Shown: positions 45,699 to 54,990, counted from the first letter of the stretch. The stretch is DNA of 64,000 bases from Enterococcus mundtii (GCF_013394305.1 NZ_AP019810.1:744001-808000); one strand, 5' to 3'. Numbers and translations: made by a program. The notes: generated from the sequence alone by a model not told the origin.

Positions 45699-46232
45699 AT
45701 GAATTTTATCGCGATGGACTTTGAAACTGCGAACCACCAATCTCATAGTGCGTGTTCCTTAGCCCTTGTCAAAGTGGAGAACAGTCAGATTGTCGATGAA
45801 TTTTATACCTTGATCCAACCGGAAACGCCATTTTTCTGGCGGAACATCCAGATCCATGGTATCCGACCCGAAGATGTCCAACAGGCACCTAAATTTCCAG
45901 ATGTTTGGCAGAAAATCGAAAAGTATTTCCAAAAAAACCGATTAGTCGTTGCGCATAACGCCGCATTTGATACAAAAGTATTAGCTGGTTGTTTAGATTA
46001 TTATCAGTTGCCTCAACCGAACTATCTCTCATTGTGTACCGTCAAAACAAGTCGCCGCTTGTTTCCAGAAATGCCAAATCATCGCTTGAATACAGTTTGT
46101 GAAAATTTGGATATCACGTTGAAAAATCACCATGATGCGTTAGAAGATAGTCGAGCATGTGCGGAAATCTTGTTATATCAGGAAAAATATTTTGGGACAG
46201 ACCCATTGAAAAAATTAGTCACAGTGAAATAG
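45699..46232 (+). CDS. DnaQ-like 3'-5' exonuclease
   Basis: 177 residues from MNFIAMDFETANH; AAAGGAGG is 11 bases upstream, and a TTG 6 bases earlier is equally possible. Exonuclease motifs: DFETA (ExoI), VVAHNAAFDTKVL (ExoII) and HHDALEDSRACAEI (ExoIII). It is an epsilon-like domain without polymerase, probably a repair or proofreading accessory. Confidence 0.87.
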   Translation: MNFIAMDFETANHQSHSACSLALVKVENSQIVDEFYTLIQPETPFFWRNIQIHGIRPEDVQQAPKFPDVWQKIEKYFQKNRLVVAHNAAFDTKVLAGCLDYYQLPQPNYLSLCTVKTSRRLFPEMPNHRLNTVCENLDITLKNHHDALEDSRACAEILLYQEKYFGTDPLKKLVTVK

Positions 46233-46313
46233 TTCAACTAGCTAAAATAAGCTAATTCTTGCATTTCTATTGGTTGATTCCCTCGTACGAAAGAATCAAA
46301 GATGATGATAAAT

Positions 46314-46353
46314 AAAGAACCTGAAAAGTGGACAACTATTTTTCAGGTTCTTT
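46314..46353. terminator. Bidirectional terminator
   Basis: A perfect 14-bp stem, AAAGAACCTGAAAA (46314-46327) with 46340-46353, between convergent genes. Confidence 0.85.
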
Positions 46354-46363
46354 GTTTTTGAAA

Positions 46364-46891
46364 TCAGTTTATTTTATGCTCGATCGTTCGTTTCATCTTG
46401 ATTATCGCCAATGATTGACCTTGTCTTCTCGAAGAGTCAACACTTTGGGTTTCCTCTTGAAACCCCATTTTTTGATAAAGATTTATGGCTCGTTGATTGC
46501 CCGCCAATACGTCAAGAACCAACGTACTAAATCGCGCATTTTCTGTAGCCCAAATGATTGCCTCCTCTAAAAGAATCTTACCTAACCCCATTCCCCAATA
46601 TTCTTTCAAGATACTGATCCCTATTTCGCCATGACGGGGCAAGTCAGGTTTGGGAGCAACAGAAACAACACCTACCACCTGTTTTTTGACACAGGCTAAA
46701 AATAATAAATGTTCTGCACTTTCTTTTATTCGAGACAATTCAGTTGCAAGTACCTCTTTACTTTTATTGAGTGAACGCTCCTCAACAACAAAATAATCCG
46801 TTTCTTGTCTCGCTTGGCGTAGCATCACTAACAATCCTTCAGCATCTGATTTCTCCGCTTCTTTTAACGTCAGTTCAACATCATTAGCCAT
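46364..46891 (-). CDS. GNAT family N-acetyltransferase
   Basis: 175 residues from MANDVELTLKEAEK, overlapping tsaE's end by 8 bases; the longer frame to 46927 is less likely. Motifs are LKEYWGMGLGKILLEEAI and NQRAINLYQKMGFQ. Its place beside tsaE recalls rimI-type genes, but the sequence is closer to general GNATs. Acceptor unknown. Confidence 0.82.
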   Translation of the reverse strand: MANDVELTLKEAEKSDAEGLLVMLRQARQETDYFVVEERSLNKSKEVLATELSRIKESAEHLLFLACVKKQVVGVVSVAPKPDLPRHGEIGISILKEYWGMGLGKILLEEAIIWATENARFSTLVLDVLAGNQRAINLYQKMGFQEETQSVDSSRRQGQSLAIIKMKRTIEHKIN

Positions 46892-47363
46892 GAGAATTCG
46901 CCCATGCTTCATAGATACGTTTTTCAAACTCTTGACTATTCGGTCCGTATGATTGGAATTTCACATATCTTTTTTCTAATTCTGTATCACTTTTCTCAAT
47001 AATCAGTTCCAAATAATCTTCAGGTAAAGCATCTTCTAATAGATTTCCCCACTCAATGACTGAAAGTCCATCACCTTCAAAATATTCATCTAATCCCAAA
47101 TCAGCACCGCTAGCAGCGACACGATAGATATCCATATGGTACAAAGGCATTTTTCCTTGTGTATATTCCCGAATGATCGTATAGGTCGGACTCTTGATCA
47201 TTTGAACGATGCCTAATCCTTTTGCAATTCCTTTTGTCAAAGTCGTTTTACCAGCACCTAGATCGCCAGTTAACACTAGATTATCTCCCGGATGAGCGAC
47301 TTTTCCAATGATTTCTGCTAATTGGTCTGTCATCGCCACACTTGTTAATTCAATCATCATCAT
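46884..47363 (-). CDS. tsaE: tRNA threonylcarbamoyladenosine biosynthesis ATPase TsaE
   Basis: 159 residues. P-loop LTGDLGAGKTTLTKGIAKGL, then SPTYTIIREY, YHMDIYR and the WGNLLEDALP segment. It works with TsaB/TsaD in t6A37 modification. RBS GAGGAGAA; several ATGs in a row leave a one- or two-residue ambiguity. Confidence 0.94.
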   Translation of the reverse strand: MMMIELTSVAMTDQLAEIIGKVAHPGDNLVLTGDLGAGKTTLTKGIAKGLGIVQMIKSPTYTIIREYTQGKMPLYHMDIYRVAASGADLGLDEYFEGDGLSVIEWGNLLEDALPEDYLELIIEKSDTELEKRYVKFQSYGPNSQEFEKRIYEAWANSHG

Positions 47364-47404
47364 TTCTCCTCATTCTTTTTTGTCAGTATAACGTGTAATC
47401 CAAC

Positions 47405-47456
47405 AAAAAAAAAGAAAAGAGTCAGGAATCCTCAGCTCCCTAGCCCTTTTCTTTTT
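47405..47456 (-). terminator. Terminator of pta
   Basis: AAAAAGAAAAG-type arm pairs with CTTTTCTTTTT across a loop of about 27 bases. The A run on the left gives the minus-strand U tract. Confidence 0.7.
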
Positions 47457-47471
47457 AGATCTACTGTTCGA

Positions 47472-48452
47472 TTAATCTAATAATGTTTGTGCACCTGTAA
47501 TGATTGCTAATTTGTAGACATCTTCTTCATTAGCACCACGAGAAAGGTCACTTACTGGTTTGTTCAATCCTTGTAAGATTGGTCCGATTGCTTCAAAGTT
47601 ACCAAAACGTTGAGCGATCTTGTAGCCAATGTTTCCTGATTGTAATTCAGGGAAGACAAAGACTGTTGCTTGACCTGCCACTTTAGAATCAGGGGCTTTT
47701 AATTGAGCGACTGCTGGAACGTAAGAAGCATCAAATTGTAATTCGCCATCGATCGTATATTGAGGCGCTAATTCTTTCGCGATTCTTGTTGCTTCAACCA
47801 CTTTATCTACTTCAGGAGCTGCTGCAGAACCTTTTGTTGAAAAGCTCATCAATGCGATTTTTGGATCGATATCGAATAGTTCAGCTGTTTTTGCTGATTC
47901 CACAGCAATTTCAGCTAATTCTTGTGCGTTTGGATTCACGTTGATCGCACAGTCAGAAAAGACATACTTTTCTTGATCTCTACCGCGAACCATGATCATA
48001 GCACCACTTGTACGACTTACACCTGGTTTTGTTTTGATGATTTGTAGTGCTGGACGTACTGTATCTCCGGTTGAATGGATCGCTCCAGAAACCATACCAT
48101 CAGCAATGCCCATATATGTAAGCATTGTTCCAAAGTAATTGACATCTTTTAAGATTTTTTCTGCTTGTTCTTTTGTTGCTTTTCCATTACGGCGTTCAAC
48201 AAAAGCTTCGACCATTTCATCCCATTTTTCATAATCATTTGGATTGATGATCGTGAAGTTAGATGTTTGGATACCACGTGCATTTGCTGCTGCTTCAATT
48301 TCTTCTTTGCTGCCGATCAAAATCGGTTCAACTAATTCTTCTGCTTTTAAACGTGCTGCTGCTCCTAAAATTCTTGCATCCGTTGCTTCTGGAAACACGA
48401 TTTTGATGCCGCGACGTACAATTTTAAATCTTAAACTATCAAACAATTCCAC
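47472..48452 (-). CDS. pta: Phosphate acetyltransferase
   Basis: 326 residues. It interconverts acetyl-CoA and acetyl phosphate. Family motifs are IVFPEATDARILGAAARL, GMVSGAIHSTGDTVRPALQIIKT, FSTKGSAAAPEVDKV and the C-terminal LSRGANEEDVYKL. It sits between ung and tsaE, a common enterococcal order. Confidence 0.95.
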   Translation of the reverse strand: MELFDSLRFKIVRRGIKIVFPEATDARILGAAARLKAEELVEPILIGSKEEIEAAANARGIQTSNFTIINPNDYEKWDEMVEAFVERRNGKATKEQAEKILKDVNYFGTMLTYMGIADGMVSGAIHSTGDTVRPALQIIKTKPGVSRTSGAMIMVRGRDQEKYVFSDCAINVNPNAQELAEIAVESAKTAELFDIDPKIALMSFSTKGSAAAPEVDKVVEATRIAKELAPQYTIDGELQFDASYVPAVAQLKAPDSKVAGQATVFVFPELQSGNIGYKIAQRFGNFEAIGPILQGLNKPVSDLSRGANEEDVYKLAIITGAQTLLD

Positions 48453-48607
48453 AAGATGACCCCCAGTTATTTTTATTAACTACCATGATACACTATTATC
48501 AAAAAAAAGAACAGTTTTAAATTTCTGTATCAGTCAAATAATGGATAATAATTAAGTTTTTCACATAATCCGGAAAAACTGCACTACAACAGGAAAGCGC
48601 TGTATCA

Positions 48608-49297
48608 TTACACTGTTTTAGGCAGTTGCCAATCAATCGGTGTTTCACCCAGAGCAAGCAACGCATCATTCGTTTTTGAAAATGGTTTTGAACCAAAAAA
48701 GCCACGATGCGCCGATAATGGGCTTGGATGTGGGGCTGTTATTATAATGTGTCGACTTTTATCGATCATTTTCATTTTTTCTTGTGCAGGTTTCCCCCAA
48801 AGAATAAATACGATCGGTTTGTCTCGTTCATTCAGCTTTTCAATGATCGCATCCGTCAATTGTTCCCAGCCTTTTCCGCGATGAGAATAAGCTTGCCCTT
48901 CTCTGACAGTTAGTACAGTATTCAACAGCAGCACACCTTGTTTGGCCCAAGTCACTAAATTCCCATGAGAAACTGGTTCGATCCCTAAGTCATTCTTCAA
49001 TTCCTTGTAGATATTGACCAGAGACGGTGGTGTTTTTACTCCTGGTTGTACGGAAAAAGAAAGACCATGCGCTTGATTTACTCCATGATAAGGGTCTTGT
49101 CCTAGAATCACGACTTTGACTTCTTCATAGGGAGTCAGCTCTAACGCTTCATAAACATGATACATATCCGGATGGATTTTTTGAGTTGCGTACTCATTTT
49201 TTAAAAATATTCTCAACTGCTGATAGTAATCTTTTTCAAATTCATCAGCTAATACTTCTTGCCAACTATTGTGGATGATTTTCTTCAAATTTCCCAC
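48608..49297 (-). CDS. ung: Uracil-DNA glycosylase
   Basis: 229 residues of family 1 UDG. The catalytic [18 protein letters not shown] and [17 protein letters not shown] loops are all present. It removes uracil from DNA. It probably belongs with pta in one transcription direction, with about 155 bases between. Confidence 0.95.
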   Translation of the reverse strand: MGNLKKIIHNSWQEVLADEFEKDYYQQLRIFLKNEYATQKIHPDMYHVYEALELTPYEEVKVVILGQDPYHGVNQAHGLSFSVQPGVKTPPSLVNIYKELKNDLGIEPVSHGNLVTWAKQGVLLLNTVLTVREGQAYSHRGKGWEQLTDAIIEKLNERDKPIVFILWGKPAQEKMKMIDKSRHIIITAPHPSPLSAHRGFFGSKPFSKTNDALLALGETPIDWQLPKTV

Positions 49298-49411
49298 CTC
49301 CTATTTTCCAGAATAACTCACAAATTATTTGTTAACAAGTCAAAATCTTCCATCTTATCTCGCATTAGTATGTTAAACTAGGAAGGAGAAAAGGAAAGGA
49401 ACGGTAATCAC

Positions 49412-50281
49412 ATGATCAAATTAATTGCCTCTGATATGGACGGCACTTTACTCGATGCACATATGAGTATCTCAACAGAAAATACTGAAGCAATCCGCAT
49501 GGCAAATGAGCTGGGTATTGAATTTATGGTCGCTACTGGACGTAACGCACAAGAAGCACGAGCAGCCTTAGATGAAGCAGGAATCGATTGTGCGATGATC
49601 ACTTTGAATGGCGCGCAAGTTTTTGACAGATCCGGTAAGTCGCTTTTTACAGTACCAATTCCAAGTCCCCAAGCCATGACAGTTATGGATATTTTAGATG
49701 CAAATGGTATTTATTACGAGGTAGCGACAAACCAAGGATTGTATTCGGAAAGCCAACCAAAAAGAATCGAAAGCTTTGCTTCTTCCATTGCGACCCATAT
49801 GCCCCATTTGACTTACAAAATGGCGATCGCCATGGCTTCAGCTAATCTTGAACTCTTACACATCACTTATGTTGACAGCATTCGCGAATTACTACTTGAT
49901 GATAAACTTGAAGTCCTAAAAATCATCTGTTTCCATACTGAAGGTCCACGTATTTTAGGCCCTGTAGGGAAAGAAATCAGTAATTTAGGCGAACTGGCAG
50001 TGACCTCTTCTGGTCAAAATAATCTTGAAGTCAACCATAAAAATGCTCAAAAAGGAATCGCAGTTGCTCATGTCGCTCATGAACGAGGGATCACTTTAGA
50101 TGAAGTCATGACGATCGGTGATAATTTCAATGATGTCAGCATGTTGCAAACCGCCGGCGTTAGTTTCGCTATGGGAAATGCAGAGATCGAAGTCAAAGAT
50201 TACGCTAAATACTTAACAGACACGAACCTTGAATCGGGTGTTGGCAAAGCCATCTTACGCGCAATCAACGAAAATCTATAG
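49412..50281 (+). CDS. Cof-type HAD-IIB phosphatase
   Basis: 289 residues. Motif I SDMDGTLLDAHM with the nucleophile Asp, motif II ITLNGAQ, the Lys region KGIAVAHVAHERGI, and motif IV TIGDNFNDVSML. Broad-specificity sugar phosphate or nucleotide phosphatases belong here. It is followed by a LURP-one gene 26 bases on. Confidence 0.9.
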   Translation: MIKLIASDMDGTLLDAHMSISTENTEAIRMANELGIEFMVATGRNAQEARAALDEAGIDCAMITLNGAQVFDRSGKSLFTVPIPSPQAMTVMDILDANGIYYEVATNQGLYSESQPKRIESFASSIATHMPHLTYKMAIAMASANLELLHITYVDSIRELLLDDKLEVLKIICFHTEGPRILGPVGKEISNLGELAVTSSGQNNLEVNHKNAQKGIAVAHVAHERGITLDEVMTIGDNFNDVSMLQTAGVSFAMGNAEIEVKDYAKYLTDTNLESGVGKAILRAINENL

Positions 50282-50307
50282 TTGTTTGAAGAAAGAGGGG
50301 AACAAAT

Positions 50308-50823
50308 ATGTCAGAATTTTTCATTCAGGAAAAACAGCTGAGTCGTGCGACCCGGACAATCGTCAAAGACGAAAAAGGCAAATCACTTTTTTTGATGGTC
50401 GGCCGCTGGGGAACGAAAGGAGATGCTTTATCTCTTTATGCCATGAATGGAGATCTAGTCGCTCATATCAAACAAATCAGTCTGACATTTGGGACACGCT
50501 TTGAACTTTATAAAGATTTCGAAAAAGTCGGTACGATGCAAAAGATTTTCAATTGGCCAGGAGATTTTTATTATATTCGCCGATTACATTGGACTGTTCA
50601 AGGAGATATCTATAATCATCGTTATCAGATCCAGCATTTCAATGAACCAATCATGGAAATGGACAAAGCAACCCTCTTTACCGGTGATTATTATGTCCTT
50701 GATATCCCTTGTGAAGAAAATGCGCCTATCTGTATCTGTATCGCTGCTGTCCTTGATTACTGGCTCTATCGAAAAAACAAAGACAAAGAAACACCTCTTT
50801 CTTATCGCTTTGATGTCAACTAA
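50308..50823 (+). CDS. LURP-one-related protein (YxjI family)
   Basis: 171 residues with the LURP-one fold, a tubby-like beta barrel around a helix: FFIQEKQLSRATRTIV, WPGDFYYIRR, YQIQHFNEPIMEMDK. AGAGGGGAAC gives the RBS. Bacterial members have no firm role. Probably co-transcribed with the phosphatase gene. Confidence 0.8.
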   Translation: MSEFFIQEKQLSRATRTIVKDEKGKSLFLMVGRWGTKGDALSLYAMNGDLVAHIKQISLTFGTRFELYKDFEKVGTMQKIFNWPGDFYYIRRLHWTVQGDIYNHRYQIQHFNEPIMEMDKATLFTGDYYVLDIPCEENAPICICIAAVLDYWLYRKNKDKETPLSYRFDVN

Positions 50824-50827
50824 AAAT

Positions 50828-50942
50828 AAGGTTGTGACAGAAATGTCCAGCTCCGAGAAATAAGCCAGAAAACTCCGAAAATTGTCTTTCAAATTTTCGG
50901 AGTTTTCTGGCTTATTTTTAAAGGAGTTACTTCTGGAACACC
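50828..50942 (+). repeat. Palindromic 3'-end element, copy D
   Basis: A 26-bp perfect stem, AAATAAGCCAGAAAACTCCG plus six more bases (50858-50883) with 50892-50917. The left flank GACAGAAATGTCCAGCTCC is the complement of the right flank of the other copies, so this copy is inverted, matching its plus-strand neighbour. It begins 5 bases after the LURP-one stop and is followed by TTATTTTTAAAGG. Confidence 0.93.
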
Positions 50943-50997
50943 GTTTATTCAGGTTTAAAGGGATCAGACAATCGATGTCACAGCTTCGTTTTTTCTT

Positions 50998-52596
50998 TTA
51001 CACCTGTTTTCTTCTATAGAAAAGAAGTGTCACTACATAGACAAGCACTGCACCTACCATGATCCACAAATTATTTCTTTCCCCATTTGTTTGAGGGAAA
51101 AGCTGTTGATTTTGTGATTGTACATTCTTAGTCGAAGGATCATCATTATTGGTATTTGATTCAACAGCTAGCGCTACTTTATTTTCACGTCTATCGTTCA
51201 TTTGCATCGTACCTGATCCATCGCTTTCAACTGTTCCTTCTCCACTGATAACAGGCTCGTCAGACTCGTTTGTTGATGAAACACTACTAGCACTACTTGT
51301 TGTGGTACTTGTATCTGATTGCTTTCCATTTTTACCTGGATAGGTACTGCTTTCACTCGTACTTGGCTCTGTACTACTTTCACTCGTACTTGGCTCTGTA
51401 CTGCTTTCACTCGTACTTGGCTCTGTACTGCTTTCACTTGTGCTTGGTTCTGTACTGCTTTCGCTCGTACTTGGTTCTGTACTGCTTTCACTCGTACTTG
51501 GTTCTGTACTGCTTTCACTCGTACTTGGTTCTGTACTGCTTTCACTCGTACTTGGTTCTGTACTGCTACTTGTTGTATCTGTCGTGTCATCATGCGTATT
51601 TGGTACAGCAAAAATTTCATTTGGGTCCCAACGATTTGTTGTAGCATTCAAGATCACATTTTTCCCTATGATCGTTCCATCTTGACTTTGATTGACTGTA
51701 ATATCCGCACAAGGTGCAATAATCGTTCCTTGGAAAGGCGCATTGATTTCTAATTTTTCTGTTAGATTACCAAAATTCCAAGAAATATTGGCATCAGAAA
51801 AATCTTCTGTTTGATGATTGGAACGTTTATTATATTGGATCTGGGATTGTACCGAAAAATTAGTCGGTGCATCGACAACATTGATTATAAGCACTTTCCC
51901 CTCAGGATTGTTGATTCGTAAGGGGGTATTCTTTGCCAGAACAGAAGCAGCAACATTGATGACATAGGGCTGGTCCCCAACCAGATCTGTACAGTCAATC
52001 ACACGATTATTCATATCAGGGAAATCATCTGGCGTATATGTTTTTAATGGATCTAATGACATCAACATATTTGATGTCAGCATTAAATTTTCAAACTCTT
52101 TGTTGAAATCAATATATTGAGCATCTTCTCGATCTTGATAGAACTCATCCACTGATAAATGATCCAATCTTGTTCCATTGACAATTATTTTATCGTTTTC
52201 CGTCGTGATCACATTGTTTGGTCCCACAATAAATTTATTCGATCGTTTAACAGAAGCCGCAGTTTCTGCTGAGCTAATGATTGTCTCAACGGATTGTGCA
52301 TAATTGATCTCTTTATTTAAATCCCCTGTACTGATCGATGTACCGAAGTTATTCGTTGCTGATAAAACACTCGTTGCTACATTCCCCTCTGTATGCGCAT
52401 TGATGGTCGTTTTTTCTTTTGCGAACACATGGAACTGAGAAGCAATCCCTAATACCCCATAATCACCAGTCAAATCATCATAAACACTTCCTGGATCTTG
52501 TGGAAGAAATGTCTCAGCAATTACTTGGATTGGAAAAAATAAATGGAGAAGCAAAACAGACATTAGGGAAAGATTCACAACTTTATTTTTGAACAT
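50998..52596 (-). CDS. Cell-wall-anchored protein with choice-of-anchor A domain and Ser/Thr repeat stalk
   Basis: 532 residues from MFKNKVVNLSLMSVLLLHLFF, a signal peptide ending near VIAE. The N-terminal domain (about 40-340; GVLGIASQFHVFA, APFQGTIIAPCADI) is a choice-of-anchor A/collagen-adhesin-like domain. Eight copies of the nine-residue unit SSTEPSTSE follow (27-bp DNA repeats at 51344-51559). The C-terminus has FPQTNGE, a membrane helix and YRRKQV. The sorting motif is unusual: FPQTN rather than LPXTG, somewhat like the sortase B signal NPQTN. Confidence 0.85.
   Translation of the reverse strand: MFKNKVVNLSLMSVLLLHLFFPIQVIAETFLPQDPGSVYDDLTGDYGVLGIASQFHVFAKEKTTINAHTEGNVATSVLSATNNFGTSISTGDLNKEINYAQSVETIISSAETAASVKRSNKFIVGPNNVITTENDKIIVNGTRLDHLSVDEFYQDREDAQYIDFNKEFENLMLTSNMLMSLDPLKTYTPDDFPDMNNRVIDCTDLVGDQPYVINVAASVLAKNTPLRINNPEGKVLIINVVDAPTNFSVQSQIQYNKRSNHQTEDFSDANISWNFGNLTEKLEINAPFQGTIIAPCADITVNQSQDGTIIGKNVILNATTNRWDPNEIFAVPNTHDDTTDTTSSSTEPSTSESSTEPSTSESSTEPSTSESSTEPSTSESSTEPSTSESSTEPSTSESSTEPSTSESSTEPSTSESSTYPGKNGKQSDTSTTTSSASSVSSTNESDEPVISGEGTVESDGSGTMQMNDRRENKVALAVESNTNNDDPSTKNVQSQNQQLFPQTNGERNNLWIMVGAVLVYVVTLLFYRRKQV
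51344..51559 (-). repeat. 27-bp tandem repeats coding the surface-protein stalk
   Basis: Eight near-identical units of 27 bp beginning GTACTGCTTTCACTCG, with few synonymous changes. Copy number is likely variable between strains. Confidence 0.95.
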
Positions 52597-52807
52597 TTTT
52601 TCATCTCTTTTCATCAATATATGAAATTTCATAACATAAAAACATTCGTAATTATATTCCTAAAAATCGATAAAATACATATTTTTCTGAAATTATATAG
52701 AAAAATTACATTAATTTCATACATTCTTCATTTAACATAACGTATAGTATTTATATTCTTTCACAATTATTTTTGAATTATGTGATATTCCTCACTTTTT
52801 TATTAAT

Positions 52808-52842
52808 AAAAAAAGACACACCTTTTCAGGTATGCCTGCATT
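52808..52842 (-). terminator. Terminator of the acetyltransferase at 52882
   Basis: GGCATACCT-GAAA-AGGTGTGTC on the minus strand, imperfect stem, followed by T7. Confidence 0.7.
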
Positions 52843-52881
52843 TTGTTAATCTGGTAAGCTTGATTGAGCAATAAAAACTCA

Positions 52882-53457
52882 CTAGACGATTTTCTTTTGC
52901 ATATGATCATACAGATGTCCACTAATCGTTCGTTCCCCGATTACTTTGAACCCATGGCGCTCGTACAATTTTCTAGCTTGCGGGTTTTGCTTATCGCAAC
53001 TTAGTCCAATGACATCGCGGTTTTGTTTTTTGACGATTGGTGGCAATGCTTCTAACAAAGAGGAACCGATTCCTTGTCCTCTAAATTCTTCTGAAACACA
53101 GATAGAATCTAAATACCATTCATCAGGGAATGTTTCTCTATCCGTAAACATTTTTACTTGCTCATAAATGCCATGCTTTTGTAAGATTTTTTCTAACGGC
53201 TGGTCGATGATTGGTTCTTCTTCGTCTGTATAACCGTAAACGATTCCTGCTACCTTGCCTTCTCGCTCATCAACGATCCCTCTTGTATAGCTGTAACGAT
53301 AGTCTGGGTCTGTAATGGCTTCTTCCAAGACTTCTAATGTTTTTTCTTCACCGTACTTTAAAAGAAACGGTAAGTCCATATCTTTCAATATAACTAAAAT
53401 AAGCGGAGCGATAGCTGCCGCATCTTCTTTTTTTGCATTACGAATCATTTCTGACAC
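52882..53457 (-). CDS. GNAT family N-acetyltransferase
   Basis: 191 residues. ICVSEEFRGQGIGSSLLEALP is the acetyl-CoA binding motif, and NPQARKLYERHGFKVIGERT is the end motif. An N-terminal EEGE-type acidic region is typical of the branch. RBS AGGAGTGTC. The gene at 53502 lies 44 bases upstream on the same strand, so both may be one transcript. Confidence 0.87.
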   Translation of the reverse strand: MSEMIRNAKKEDAAAIAPLILVILKDMDLPFLLKYGEEKTLEVLEEAITDPDYRYSYTRGIVDEREGKVAGIVYGYTDEEEPIIDQPLEKILQKHGIYEQVKMFTDRETFPDEWYLDSICVSEEFRGQGIGSSLLEALPPIVKKQNRDVIGLSCDKQNPQARKLYERHGFKVIGERTISGHLYDHMQKKIV

Positions 53458-53501
53458 TCCTTTTTTTCATTTTACCATAATGAAATCTCAGAGCAAAACA
53501 G

Positions 53502-53681
53502 CTAATTCAAATAATCTTCAATTTTTTGTGTCACGAAATAACCATTCGAAACGATTGTTTTTGCTTCAAAACGACAGTAGGGGCAAACAATCGGCATCTC
53601 TTTTTTTACGTGTTCGACGATATGATTTACTTCTTCATAAGTGAATTTTTTTCCACAGTTTGGACAAACCATTTTTTGCAT
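53502..53681 (-). CDS. Small zinc-ribbon protein
   Basis: 59 residues. GAGGGAATC lies just before the ATG. The sequence begins MQKMVCPNCGKKFTYEEV and has a second pair in VCPYCRFEAKTIV, so CPxC twice separated by about 27 residues forms a zinc ribbon. Co-directional with the flanking acetyltransferase gene. The role is not known; such proteins often bind nucleic acid or chaperone a partner. Confidence 0.8.
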   Translation of the reverse strand: MQKMVCPNCGKKFTYEEVNHIVEHVKKEMPIVCPYCRFEAKTIVSNGYFVTQKIEDYLN

Positions 53682-53732
53682 GATTCCCTCAATCCCTTCT
53701 TTGTTTTACACTTTTAGATTACTCTTATCTAT

Positions 53733-53761
53733 AAAAAAAGAGAAGTGAAACCACTTCTCTT
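53733..53761 (-). terminator. Terminator of the PepSY-like gene
   Basis: AGAGAAGTG pairs with CACTTCTCT. The A7 run at 53733-53739 gives the minus-strand U tract. Confidence 0.85.
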
Positions 53762-54271
53762 TCAAGCACTGATCAATACATCTTCTAAATGATTCGTTCC
53801 ATCGACGGCTACAGAATAATACAATTGACCACTTTTTGTCGTGATTTCCCAACTTTTTGCTTTCCCGTGATGTTTTCCGACTTTATGGACTGCTTCTTTC
53901 ATTGCTGCCTGTGGATGTTTCACTTGATGGATCGTTTTCAAGTGAAAGAATTGCCCTGGTTCGTTTCGGCTTTCATCAACAACCATCGTCTTTCCTGAGA
54001 TTGGATTCACTGTGATCACTCGATTGGGAGTATAAAAAATATATTCATACATCTTTTTATTACTTTGTTCTTCGTCTAATTGGTTGAACTGGATACGACT
54101 GACTTTCTCTTCATGGTACTCATCTCGCAAAATAGACACTGCCTTTTGCAATGAGATTTGATATTCTTGGTCACTGATGTCATCAAAAGAAAAGTTTGCA
54201 TCCAATAGTCCTAACGAAGCCGCTAAGCTAACAATGATAGCAATCGATGCTGCAATGATTATTTTTTTCAT
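53762..54271 (-). CDS. Secreted or anchored protein with PepSY-like domain
   Basis: 169 residues from MKKIIIAASIAIIVSLAAS, a signal anchor; GGGGAGAGAGTGG is upstream, so the longer frame to 54400 is not used. The extracytoplasmic part has one clear PepSY-like unit (ISLQKAVSILRDEYHEEKVSRIQF) and a second weaker one (PQAAMKEAVHKVGKHHG). PepSY domains often inhibit proteases or bind metal. Function not proven. Confidence 0.75.
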   Translation of the reverse strand: MKKIIIAASIAIIVSLAASLGLLDANFSFDDISDQEYQISLQKAVSILRDEYHEEKVSRIQFNQLDEEQSNKKMYEYIFYTPNRVITVNPISGKTMVVDESRNEPGQFFHLKTIHQVKHPQAAMKEAVHKVGKHHGKAKSWEITTKSGQLYYSVAVDGTNHLEDVLISA

Positions 54272-54362
54272 TCCACTCTCTCCCCGTTTTTTTTTAGAAT
54301 AACAAGAAATAGGAAAGAAAAAAATCGAATGAACGGAAGAAAAAGTGACAAATTTGTTACCT

Positions 54363-54743
54363 TTATTCGTGTAACTCCAACGGCAATCCGTCCGGATCAA
54401 AAAAGAAAGTCATTTTTTCGCCTGTAAAGGTATCGATACGGACTGGTTCAGTTTCAATCCCCAATCCTTGTAGTTCCGCGACTGTTTCTTCGATATGTTC
54501 CACTTTGAATGCTAAGTGCCTCAAACCACAAGCTTCTGGATAGCTCGGTCTTTTAGGTGCGTCTTTGATGCCAAAAATCTCAAGCTCCATATCTCCTAGT
54601 TTTAAATCTAGCTTATAATCGCCACGGTCTTCTCGATAATTTTCACGAATAACTTCAAAACCTAGCAAATCAACATAAAAAGCACGTGACTTTTGGTAAT
54701 CCGACACAATGATCGCAACATGGTGAACGGTTGTTAAATTCAT
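54363..54743 (-). CDS. VOC family (glyoxalase-like) protein
   Basis: 126 residues from MNLTTVHHVAIIVSDYQKSRAFY. Two beta-alpha-beta-beta-beta units, with His in HHVAI, Glu in ELEIFG, His in GLRHLAFKV and Glu in LPLELHE as the metal ligands. It is like GloA2-type lactoylglutathione lyases; substrate unknown. Confidence 0.87.
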   Translation of the reverse strand: MNLTTVHHVAIIVSDYQKSRAFYVDLLGFEVIRENYREDRGDYKLDLKLGDMELEIFGIKDAPKRPSYPEACGLRHLAFKVEHIEETVAELQGLGIETEPVRIDTFTGEKMTFFFDPDGLPLELHE

Positions 54744-54956
54744 TCTCACACTTCCAATCTTTTTGTTTCCTTTATCTTATCAATACTTTTAGACATAGCA
54801 TAGATTTTTCTCCCGCTGCACAAAAAAAGAGAGACCACATCAAATGGCCTCCTACTTTTCATCGTTTGAAAGTAAATGTTTCTCAGAAAACAATCAAATC
54901 GAATAATAACATATATTTTTTTAAAATGAAAGACTAGAAATAAATTTTAAAAGGAA

Positions 54957-54990
54957 TACAATAATTTGTGTCTCTAAAATAAACAGACAC
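54957..54990 (+). promoter_or_regulatory. Promoter -10 and candidate operator of pnuC
   Basis: TACAAT (54957-54962) precedes the dyad GTGTCT (54968-54973) N11 AGACAC (54985-54990), which lies around the expected start site. By position it may be a niacin repressor (NiaR) site; this is inference. Confidence 0.5.

Noticed and set aside
48580-48600. Catabolite (cre) site upstream of pta
   Set aside because: On the minus strand TGATACAGCGCTTTCC resembles cre but needs a two-base shift to align. Not supported.
51344-51559. Regular 27-bp repeats as a CRISPR array
   Set aside because: The repeats are contiguous without spacers, in frame, and code SSTEPSTSE units of a surface-protein stalk. Long frames on the other strand and in other frames are by-products of the repeat.
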